DNA of 64,000 nt from Epiperipatus broadwayi. Lineage: Eukaryota; Onychophora; Udeonychophora; Euonychophora; Peripatidae. The translations under genes were made by a program, and so were the position numbers. The notes under the pieces were generated by a model. It saw only the letters and a program-made list of their open reading frames with translations. It did not search any database and was not told the origin of the DNA. This document shows positions 36,466 through 47,229 of the stretch, one piece after another. The DNA lies in assembly GCA_028023455.1 (NCBI GenBank), contig JAQFVV010000181.1:1556001-1620000 (forward strand), written 5' to 3'. The first letter of the stretch is position 1; each line of letters starts with the position of its first letter.

Positions 36466-38186
36466 ATCGTGGCGAAGTGAAGTAAGTCAAAATCAAAGTG
36501 ATTTATTGTTTAGTTATCTCTTTTAATGTTGATAACCCACTTGATTTAAAGCGATTCCCTTTTTAACAGCGAATTCCTAAACGTATGCAATATTTTACCA
36601 ACCCATGTTTTAATTATTGATTTATTTGTTAGTCGTTTCATGTTAAAGCATTATATAATTAAAAGACCATATTGTAAACATATAAATCAAATATTCATTT
36701 GTAAAAGATATTATTTGGTGTTTATAAAATATTAATTTTATTAATAATAAATTAGTGCATCTAATAGCAATGAATTATATATAGTTTATAGATCACTACC
36801 TCATTGGCACATAGATCTTACCCCGCCTATACTGAACGAAGCATTTAATTAATGTTGAATAATGTTTTCCAAATATTAGAAACTAGTAAAGAAAGTAGCT
36901 TTATTATGTTAACCAATTATGTAATTATATTAAACAGTATTGTAAAACAAACCTGTAGTCTATATTGTTTTTATTATTATTAACCCCAGATATTGTATTG
37001 CTGATTTGATGGCTTAAACACACATACTTATTAAATTCTTATCCTAGTTAGACAATTTATTGATGAGTTTGCTTATTCATTTATATATAAATTCCATTAG
37101 TAAAGTAAAGATCTGTGATGACAGTAGTTTTAAGTAATTTATCCGGGTTTCTCATGTAAATCTCCGTGAGCTAGCGGGCCATACAAAAGGAGTTTGTGCG
37201 TAATAATAATACTATGTACTGTGTAGATATGATAAAGGAGTTCAAAAAGAGGTAAAATGTGAGTGATATCGAAACTGACCGGTACAGTATATCTAATTGG
37301 AACTTAAATAGCTAATATTCACCTGGATGATGAATGATCACAACTAATAAAAAAAAATACTCTTAATGAAATATATACGCCTCGTTTAATAAAACAAATT
37401 CACATTTATTACTGCATTTCTAACGTATACATAAAAATGTCTATATCTAAATGAAAATTGATATTAACAATAACAATAATCATAATCGACTGTTTTAAAA
37501 TCATAACATTAATTTTAAATTCTTCCCCCTTTCCTGTAACTGGTATAATGTATATTAAATTGGATGTCAAATTTGCTAAGATTCTCACTCCACCAGAAAA
37601 TATCTCAACAAAAAAAATAAATACTTTTTTTTTTCTTTTCTCTTTTGCACACATACCTTTATAATCTAACTTGTAAAGTAGAATGATTAAAAATAAATGT
37701 TAGTAAAATTGGAAAGAGCAAGTTTGTTAGAAACAAGTTTTAAAGTACCTTTTTCTCCCCCTCCATTCTAAGCTCTGAGATGCTATACTTTAACTTAAAA
37801 CACAAATAATCCAATATTTTAATACTGCCTCTTATTTTACATTCACACACAATTACACATATGCAACAAGTATTATTATGTATGTGCGTGTTTATCCCCA
37901 TGAAAACTAAAAGATTATTTTAAAACCAAAATAATAATACAAAAAAATATTTTACATATCAATAACATTTCATAACTTTAGCTTAATAGACAATCATAAT
38001 TTTAGTACATATAAAATCATTAATGAAGCTTATGGTTATCACTAGTAAGAAATTCTTGGTTTCAATGGATCTTAGCTGTTTTAAAAGTTCTGAGATAACA
38101 AACGAAAATATACAACTTTATTGCTAAAGTTTTACTAAGTCTCTGATATAAAGAAAATATATATAAAAAAATTCATATTACCAGTT

Positions 38187-39110
38187 CTATTTTTTGGTAG
38201 CGACTTCCAATGATTCAAATTTATCTTGTTTAATGTCTATATTTTGGCAGCAATAATTTCCGTGTTTCTTTGGAACCGTCTCTCTAAGTGTATAATTATT
38301 TGATGGTGATGATTCTACTGAAGTTCTTTGCTTTAATGGGAATTGTACTGGCACTGAAACTTTTCTTCCCTTCCTGTTAAGCATGATTCTTTTAATTGAT
38401 GAAGTATATCAGTTGTCTTCAGGTTTATACTTTTTCTTGGGTTTAAACTCAGCCACTGGATTCAATTTGTAGTAGATGATTCAATTTGTACTAGATGATT
38501 TAATACTTATCAATCGATTACTCATTTTCCTTCAGCTTTCAAATGCAGGTGAATCTTTTCTCTTACTGAAAATATCGCATTTCTTTCAGTCATCAGGTGC
38601 ATAATATTTTAATTTCAGACAAGACTTTTTTATTATTACTTTTTTTTTCTTCCTATATGATATGCTAGCTGTGGGAGCCAGAAAAGCCCAAGATGACCTA
38701 TATATTTTTCCTAGCCCGACTTCCTTATATTTTAATCTTCAAAAACTTTATATTAAAAAAAAAAAAAATTATTTTAAAATTGATATCTGATGAATCAAAC
38801 GCTTGTCTCTTAGTTTCAGTATTTTTAAAATCTCTCTTACTGATTTTTCCCAGACTGGTTTTTATAGTTTATTTTTTTAGCTAACTTGTTTAATTAGATT
38901 CCTAGTGTAACTTTCTCTGGAAACATATTTAAAAATCACCCTACCTTGATTTTTCAGACTAATCTTGTTTTGAAGGAAAAATTATTTCAAGCGTTTCTTG
39001 TCTCACTTGGCTGTTAAAATTCGCACTACTATAATATTCAATCTCTTCTCTTTGAAGATTTCTAGCTGGATTTCGGAGTCTTGAGAAATACAGATACAAA
39101 CAAGAAACCT
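38187..39110 (-). pseudogene. Decayed protein-coding block, family unknown
   Basis: Successive minus-strand frames give peptide-like text of biased, soluble composition separated by stops and small indels. From the right, SRLRNPARNLQREEIEYYSS (39090-39030) continues to an ETLEIIFPSKQD segment. Next is KISKRDFKNTETKRQAFDSS (about 38850-38790), then CDIFSKRKDSPAFES (38585-38540) and LNPVAEFKPKKKYKPEDN (38465-38410). Last is an open frame of 65 codons (38384-38187) starting LNRKGRKVSVPVQFPLKQ. A 21-bp tandem duplication lies at 38461-38502. It may be a processed pseudogene or captured gene fragment; I do not recognise the protein. Confidence 0.42.
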
Positions 39111-39780
39111 TTATAGCAAAACCTTTGAGCAAGTAAAAAAAAAAAATCTAACAGAATTATTTTTCTTTTTCTTTAACATTTTTAATATGTGTAAATGTAA
39201 TTTATTTATGCCATACACTCACACACACACACTGCCATTCACATCGTTTATAAAAATGGCCTATTACAACAATCTAAATGTTTTCTAGAAACTATAATTT
39301 TAATATTTAAAACCAAATCCTTAACTTCCAAACCCCAAATTATAATCATTTTGAAATCATAATATTACAATCATAGAAAAACAAAAATAGACAGATAAAA
39401 ATAATATATTAGAATTTAGCAAATGTAGGTTAGCTTTGAAGAGAGTTTAATATTTGAAATATACAATGGTAATTAAATAGCTCACACACACACTTCCTAT
39501 ATATGTGTTATTACTCTACTTTTTAACAAAAAAAAAATAAATATTGAATAACTAAATGTGTACTACTCTTTTTGAGTTTTTTATCAACACACAAACAAAT
39601 AAAGAATATAATTGTTGCCCCACTCTTTTTCTGTCTTAAGCTTTTAGAACTGGATCTTGTAGGATTTAAACTTGGGTGCCCTACAGCTTCCTTTACTATA
39701 TAAAAATGTGATGATGATTTTTGTTCCACATTTTCTTTCATGCACATTACTACAAATTTAGCTAATGACTAAATTGTAAT

Positions 39781-39810
39781 GGCACAATATATATATATAT
39801 ATATTGTGCC
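39781..39810. repeat. Perfect 30-bp palindrome around (TA)n
   Basis: GGCACAAT, an uninterrupted (AT) run, and ATTGTGCC form an exact palindrome. The right half is the start of the 39805-44020 element. The left half suggests another terminus of the same kind facing it, or a target-site effect. Confidence 0.9.
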
Positions 39811-42800
39811 CTTTTGTATGGGTCACCATCTAATTTTGTGCTAATCTATTAAAAATTTTAAATTTAAGATATATTTGAATATGTGATGTTGATTTTGCTT
39901 ATGATAATATTTCAAAAGATTTAATGAAAGCAATCTATGAGTATTTGATATGTAAAATTGTGCTAATATTGAGAGAGACATTTTGAATGATGATGATTAT
40001 AATATATAGTTGGGAATAATGGCCATAGTCAATACTGCATGAATATATTTAATAAATAGGTATTTAAAGCTAAAAGTATTTAAAAGACAAGTAAAATTAA
40101 ATACATATGTTTATTATTGATAAAATAATATTATAAGAGAATATAAATATTATTAATTATTATAAGTATTTAAATAGAAGATTAATATTTGATTTTAATA
40201 ATATTGGATAATTATTTTAAAATCTGTTATAATATCTTATTTATTTTAAAAAATATTTATTTTAAAAAATGCAATTGTTAGTTATTTTTAGATTATGGGA
40301 AGCGTTTCTTTTATTGTAAAAAGAACAGATGTTTGTTAAATTTACACACACATGCGTGGAAGTTATCTAATAAAGTTGCATAACTATTTTAAAAAATCAT
40401 GTTGTAAAATTTATAAATAATACGTGAGTTATCACGAGATAAAATAAAGATAAATAAGTGTAGAATATTAAATCTGATTTTAGAATATTGCTTTAAAAAT
40501 ATAACGTATAAAAGACTTAGTGTATTTTAAATAGTCTTATAAAAGTTAAAATTAAAATCAAGTAGAATAATATATTTTTTTTAAAAGTGTTTAATAGATT
40601 TAAATAAACGATAAGAATTATTTAAAAAATGTAATAATGTAATAAATATTAAATAGTAAATAAGTCATTTTTTATTTTTAACTTTGTGTTGTTGGTAAAT
40701 ATGTAAATAAGCCAGCAAAGTTGATTGTTTAATCTACCAATCAAATGGGAAGTTTCTTCCGGTATAAAAGCTCAGTTCAATTGTTAGGGGGGACTTCGTG
40801 ATTGAATTTTCAAGTTAATTGTGCTATTAGAAAAATAGCTAAGTAAATTTATAGACGCTCTAAAATCATTTTTAAAATTACAAGAGTGTCGTTATAAATA
40901 ATCTATAAAAGTTTTAAATAATAGATATGCAGTGTTAATTTAATTTTTCCCAATCAACCGTCTCTAAATTGAAGCTCAATTTGCAGATTAAATGGTCATG
41001 GAAACATCATATATAGTGAAAATATATCGGAAACTTTACCCTAGAAATATGACAAACGCTGGATTAGTTCAGAAATTTACGAGATGGAGAAAAGTAGTAT
41101 TTTGGACAGTATATAATTTTAAAAGCTAATTAATAGTGAATATTAGAAAATAGATATTTTAGAGAATAAAATACTTCTTATGAAGAAAGTATTTTTGCAA
41201 GCTATAAATTTAAAAAAATATATCTTAAGTAAAGATATTAAAAATGAAAGTAGTTTTATAAATACTTGCCTTGTTAAGTCTTTATGTTTAAAAGACTGAA
41301 TGTTGATGATTTTAAAGGCAAATCAATTGAAATATAATTAGCTAAAAATCTTAATATAATAAAATTATTATATTGAAATAATTTAAACGCAGGTCGTTTA
41401 TAAATAAAGGAGCTTATTCTTACCTAGATATGTTGATAAGAAATGCGCAAGTGATACGTGGACGTCCAAGTTAAATTTAAAATAATTAAATGATAATTTT
41501 TCATAAACTATAGTCTAATTTAAAATAATAACTTTTGAACAATATTTTAAAAGAACTAAACCAGGATCCTATAAACTATTTTAATTTTATTTTATTTTCT
41601 TGTGGGGACTTATTTTTTTTAAAAAAAGAACATTTTCGTTTTCATAAACTTTTCAAAAACACGTGATGGACCGGAAACAGGAAATGGTGTGCTAGTGAAT
41701 ATGTGCCTAGGATTTTAAAAAACTTTATGGTGGAAAAGAAAACATCGCTGGAGTCATGTAATATAAATTTTGTTTTATTTATCTAATATAAAAGTTAAAT
41801 ATTATTAATCTATTAAAAATAAGATAGGTACATTTCTTAAAATAATAACTAAAGTAATATAATAAGTAATTGCATAAGTTTATCTTATAATTAATATAAA
41901 ACGTAATATGTTAAAGAATGATAGTCAGTGTGAATGTGAATTATTTTATGAAGCTGTAATTCCGAAGAATATTGGAAGATGGACTGTACATTAGGACATT
42001 ATTGATGGTAAAAAATTGTATAATAATAATAATTTTAATGTATTTAATATGTTTTCTTTAGATCAACCGAATGATATGTTATTTTGAATGAATGTATGAT
42101 TATTTTAAAAATACACACACATTATATTGGCAGTGACAGTTTTATTTAAATATGCATAATTTGAATTTATGATATAAATATGATACAACATTACATAAAA
42201 AGCTTAGAAATAATTATATGATTCTTTCGTAAATAATTTTTGATTTTTATTTTTTATTATTTATTATGTTAGAGTATTAAAATTATATTTATTATTCATA
42301 TCATTAATTATTTTATTTAAAAGTTAGGAAGAGATTTCAAAGTTTATATTTTATTATATTTTATTAGATAAATCAAGTTAAGTTTTATGTAGAAGTTTAT
42401 GTTTGAATTAAAGGTTTACTGAATATGATGAGGTATAAATAGTTTTGAATAATTAGTATTTATGTAAAGTAGATGATTGTTTTTCCGGAAAGTTTAAATA
42501 AGTTTTAAAGGATGTTTTGTAGATAGAAATTTATTAAGAAGGAGTAGTATAGCACATGGATTAAAGTAATAATTTCACACAGAAAAGAATCATAAAATTT
42601 ATCTAATATAGTGCTTTATGAATTTAAAATTGATGAATAATTTAAATATTATTATTTTAACAGTACATATATGTAATGCATATTTAATAAAAACATATAG
42701 CATGAATTGCATTAAGTGAAATATAAAATTATAATCAATTATTTGTTATTACATTACAAGGATACATTAGTTTTTATATTATGTTATTAAAGTAATGCTG

Positions 42801-44020
42801 ATAATAAAGTAAACACATACTAGTACATTATAAAATGAATAATAGCAATACTTAAGTGATGTAGCAATTTAATTAATAAAGTTTAATTGTTTACATATGT
42901 TACATAAAGAAGTCTGAGTTTTGAAAACATACTTTATGTTATTAATACAGCATTTAAAGAATGTATAATTACTTATAGGAGTATGAGTTAATAATAGTGT
43001 AAACATATTGTATTATTATTATTTTCTTAATTTTATTTTCTTTGTTTTCATAAGTTGAACTGTAAATATTGTAAATAAATTCTTAATCAAAGTTAATGTA
43101 AATAAATTTGTTTAATTTGTTTTAAAAGTGTGTCGAGTTCATTATTTTGCACCACAGCATTTGACAGCAGATAATTTGAACAAACATAATATTTGCACAA
43201 TATGAATTTATTATTATTATTTAGAAATAGATACAATATTTTCCTGATATCATTTTATAAGAATTGATTGACATTAACATATAATATTATAATGGTCATA
43301 GAATATTTATAATGCATAATATAAGAATACAATATTATTTGATGCCATAGATTATTGAATTATAATATTTTGATCTATTCCAAGAGTAAGATACTATATG
43401 AAGATAAAAGATATATACATGATTATTTATGTATTTAATGATTGGTGATATAACCAAAATAAATAAGACTAAGTTATACCCTAGGATTAGTATTGAGTAT
43501 TATTATTATTAGTATAAGTTGGGTGTATTTAGGTTTGATATAAAATCCCATATCATACTTATTTACATGAGTTATCATTACTTTAAGATAATTAGAAGAA
43601 CCTGAGATTATTTAATTATATTTTTAAAAATTAAAAGTTAAGATTTATTTATTTCATTATTATTAAAGATAGTTTATTTTATTTAAAAGCCATAAGAATG
43701 CTATAGAGGTAGTAGTAAGTTAGTAAGGAGGTGATAGTATTCTTATGCCATTGAGACAGTGTTTAGGAGATATTGACTCAATGTAAATCTACTTATTGCT
43801 TTGTAACTTTACTTCACAGTCTCATGACTTTGATAGATACTTATTTAATTAGTACATACTATAGAAATATATTGATTTTGATAATTGATAATAAATTTAA
43901 TTAGAATATGATAGTATAAAAGTAAATTAAAGATAGATATGCAAATTTTAATTAAGTATTACAATTTAGTTGAGCTAGTTGTATTTCAAGCTATATTATA
44001 CATCGAGAAGTAAGGGTACA
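39805..44020 (+). mobile_element. 4.2-kb element with TG...CA ends between (TA)n tracts
   Basis: The left end reads TGTGCCCTT (39805-39813) and the right end AAGGGTACA (44012-44020). These are inverted with one mismatch, and both abut (TA)n. Inside there is a CCAAT word (40737), a TATA box TATAAAAG (40763-40770) and, much later, AATAAA signals (43074 and after). No protein was recognised in its 4.2 kb. It could be an unusually long solo LTR or a TIR element lacking a transposase. Direction is inferred from the promoter only. Confidence 0.45.
40737..40800 (+). promoter_or_regulatory. TATA-box promoter-like sequence
   Basis: CCAAT (40737-40741) and TATAAAAG (40763-40770) stand in a locally less A+T-rich stretch. 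GGGGGGACTTCG follows about 20 bp later, near the expected start site. It is probably the promoter of the surrounding element rather than a host gene. Confidence 0.42.
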
Positions 44021-44389
44021 ATATATATATATATATATATATTTACATATACACTCACAATTAGATTCTTTTTAACTTAACACACACAGAAAACTAACCA
44101 AGCACAATAATTGTTTTTCTCAATGGAAATAAAAGAATGTACACACTTTGATAACTTATGGTAAGTTCTTTAATGTCATTTTTATGATCCTGTTACCATA
44201 GAGGTTGTTCCTTAAATGCATGTATGCTGCAGAGAGATTGATACAAATTCTATATTATATAATGCCTAAAGAAAAATGTTTAATTACAATGTTACATCAC
44301 TTGTGTTGTGTATTCGGCTATGAAACTGACTACCAACAATTATTACAAGATTATAAATTATCAAAACATTATTAATAACGATTAAATAT

Positions 44390-44880
44390 ATTTATTTACA
44401 TATTATACATACACAAAAATTAATAGATTTAACTGAGTAGAGATCCCATCATTACTTTATTTACAAGCATAATAAGCATAGTTCTTGATTTTAAGTTCTA
44501 AACCTTCAATGCTAATATCGCCTCCGAATAAACTAATACTGCCACTAAAATAGTGGTGAATCTAAGAGAATACTAAAATTTATACTCACAGTCAGTTTAA
44601 AACACAATCCTATTTGGGCTTTCTCAAGTATATGCACATAATAAAAGACCAGTGAGGTCTATTAATATTTTCCCTAGCTGGCTATCTTCAGAGGCACAGA
44701 CTCTGGGACAACATCCCTCATGGCAGAAAAGTCAGGACACTTTTCGCACAGCTTTTCTCAAGGTTTTTATGGCATCCATGACATAGCAACGGCAGCAGCA
44801 TTACAATGGGTAGAGAAAAGCTGACATGATTCTGCTCTTTTTGAGCACGCACTATTTATACTTTTTTTTTCCTTGCTTGG
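44390..44880 (-). mobile_element. LTR-like fragment with minus-strand promoter
   Basis: On the minus strand a TATAAATAG box (44860-44852) is followed by GTGCGTGCTC and about 350 bp of mixed composition. TCTTTTATTATGTGC lies near 44645, and TTAGTGGCAG near 44545 resembles an LTR end with a primer-binding TGG. This arrangement (TATA, R/U5-like stretch, TGG) is that of an LTR of a retrotransposon. No second LTR or coding part was found adjacent, so it may be a solo LTR. Confidence 0.4.
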
Positions 44881-45665
44881 TATCATTAATAAAATTCCTA
44901 ACATCCTAATGTAACTAAATCCATTTGGCTAATGCATGTTTGCAATGATGATTAAGATCCGGCTTTTAATTACATCCATTTACATTACTTGTTAATTAGC
45001 TTCAAACATTTTATCCATTTGTTTGTTTCTAAAATTAGCTTAGTGTTTGATTTAGAACAATACACAATTTTCTCTGTATCTTAAATCCATTAGTTATATC
45101 CGGTCTGGTAATTAATCATTTGGTTTATTTTTCTGCAATCTTTGTAGAATGCTTTTAAATTTATAATCTTTGTCTGTTTAAGTTTAATTTAACTGCCACC
45201 CATCTTTCTTCATTTTTGTTAAACTTAAACTAAAATTATTTAAAATAAAGTTTCTTTATTTTTACAGAATCTATTTTTCTTTTTTTAATCCTATTAGCAA
45301 TCTTTTAGTATTGTTTTAAAACATTTAGATATGTATTTACCTTTCATTATTAACTTTCTCTGGAGTAAACTTAGCTTTATAACTTATGGCTATCAAGTTA
45401 CTAAAGTCTATATATATTTTTTGCAAAATATAGCAACTTGAATTTGTTTATATATATTTGCAATTAGGGTATCAAGAATAATATAATATATAGAGAGATA
45501 ATGTAAAATATCTTAAAACAGATATCTATTACAAGCTTTGGTATATTTTCCTTTACTTATTTTTACTGCTACAAAAAATCAAAGAAACTCTTAATGTACC
45601 AAATATGTATTCATGCGATGTAATTAGTCAATGTATTGAATACTTGAACTTTTTCTGAACCAAGA

Positions 45666-46010
45666 TTATGTTTTCAATTTTCTGCTTGGCATAAGAAGCA
45701 GTTGAAATATAGTTAAGCAATAAAGGCAGATCACTGTTAAAATTAATGAATAGTTAAGGAAGAATAGGTCAATTAAATAAATGAACAATCTGTAAAGACG
45801 GTTTTTGAAAAGCTTCCACATAATAACTAAAGTTTTGCAAGGGTTATTATTATTGCAATAGAATATCTTATTAATAAAGTTAGTCTGTATATTGCAATCA
45901 CTGGTGTTATAATTGGATGTGAAAACAAACAATACATGAATCCATTCTGAGCAACAGATCATCTGCTGAATCATCTTTAATGAAATTTCAATATTATTTT
46001 CCATGTACAA
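45666..46010 (-). other. 114-codon open stretch, probably not a gene
   Basis: An open minus-strand stretch is present whose translation is Asn/Ile/Leu/Phe-rich, with a hydrophobic end (residues about 80-105). No splice context or recognised motif exists. The segment around residues 25-75 could be a worn Penelope-type linker, but the likeness is too weak to claim. It is recorded because it is the longest open stretch between 34 and 54 kb. Confidence 0.2.
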
Positions 46011-46509
46011 AAGTGAATAAAAATGCTATATTTGGCAACCATGAGTGCTCATTTTTATGACTTCAGCCACAATAATACATTTTTATTTAAATATTTTTGC
46101 ATCAAAATTTAAAAATGTTTATGCATAATCTATCACCAATGATAAAAATTGAATATTTTAAAGTAATACTGTATAGATTTTTTTATTATTATTATTCTGT
46201 TCTAAACTGCTTTCTCAGCAAAATATTTCTGCTATCTAGAAGTAAATCAAATCTATAAATCAAACTCAAAAGAGGGAAATACCACATGTTTTATGGCTAC
46301 TATCAAAAATTTAAGAATCACAGCTTTATAGATAATCATCTAACTCAAACAGGGAAAAGATTGCCTGTTTATCTAAGTAATTAATATCTTCAGTCACAAT
46401 TCCTCCAATTATCTTAAATTATATTATTCAGACTAATTAATAGAGTTCACAATTAAAATAATGTTAACAATAAAGTATTATTTTAGTATTATAACAAAAA
46501 GAATCAAAA

Positions 46510-46621
46510 TCATCTTGCATTGGTGGTCGAGAGGTCAGCGTGACTGCCTTGAATTTGCAGGCAGTTGCCCGAGTTGTGGGTTCGCGTCCCGGCCGATGCT
46601 ATGACACTTAAAAAAAAAAAA
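46510..46621 (+). mobile_element. tRNA-derived SINE, near complete
   Basis: The A box TGGTCGAGAGG (46524-46534) and B box GGTTCGCGTCC (46579-46589) lie about 55 bp apart, the spacing of a class II (Leu/Ser-like) tRNA. CTGCC and GGCAG words in between could be an arm. The 3' end CGGCCGATGCTATGACACTT runs into poly-A. The same 3' part is found at 20349-20421. It is transcribed by polymerase III and mobilised by a LINE (family knowledge). Confidence 0.87.
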
Positions 46622-47046
46622 TCATAGTTATCAGTAAAAATATCTGAGAGTTTATCTCTAGCTGATAGGCATTTTTCAATTCATTAGTACAGACATTTTG
46701 CTGTTGAAAAGTACTTGCTTTTAGTAATTTACAATATGTAAAATAACCTAGTCATTTTCATCAGCTTCTTCACCCCAAAAACCTATGTAACCTAAGAGAA
46801 ATAATAAAATTGCTTCATTCTTGTAGTTATCTACCTTCAAGTTTGACCTTGAACTTGTTTTAGTTTTCACTAGAGCCTCAAAATATTGGAATCCAAATTA
46901 ATAACATTAAAATATTTATAAACTCACATTTTATATTTTTGCATGCTTTCAAGTTGCAGAATCTATTTAGATACGGTACTGATTCATTACTGGCCTAGAA
47001 TTAATGCTAGAATTAATATTAGTTTATTAAAAGTAGATTATAATAT

Positions 47047-47181
47047 TTAACACATAGGCAAAACTCTCCATACGGTAACGTCACTCAGTGTAATCCAGAG
47101 TAATCAATGGATGCAGGAGGTTGATTACTCTGGCTTGCACTGAGTGGTGCTATTTTATGGAGAATTTTGCTTATGTGTTAA
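47047..47181. repeat. 135-bp foldback element
   Basis: The arms 47047-47107 and 47121-47181 (61 bp each) are inverted around a 13-nt loop. Outer ends read TTAACACATAGGCAAAACTC, inner ends CCAGAGTAATCAA. The arm sequence is shared with the outer arms at 10012 and 10646. The tail GCATAAAGAATGATGATCAT (47194-47213) corresponds to the tails at 10240-10280 and 10660-10700. It is the smallest member of the same family and lacks the hammerhead-like cores. Confidence 0.88.
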
Positions 47182-47229
47182 CAGCTTCTGTAAGCATAAA
47201 GAATGATGATCATGTGATGTTTAGATTAT

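Noticed and set aside
39590-39760. Possible minus-strand tRNA-derived SINE (AAGTTTAAATCC as a B box)
   Set aside because: No convincing A box and no second copy; the B-box likeness alone is not enough.
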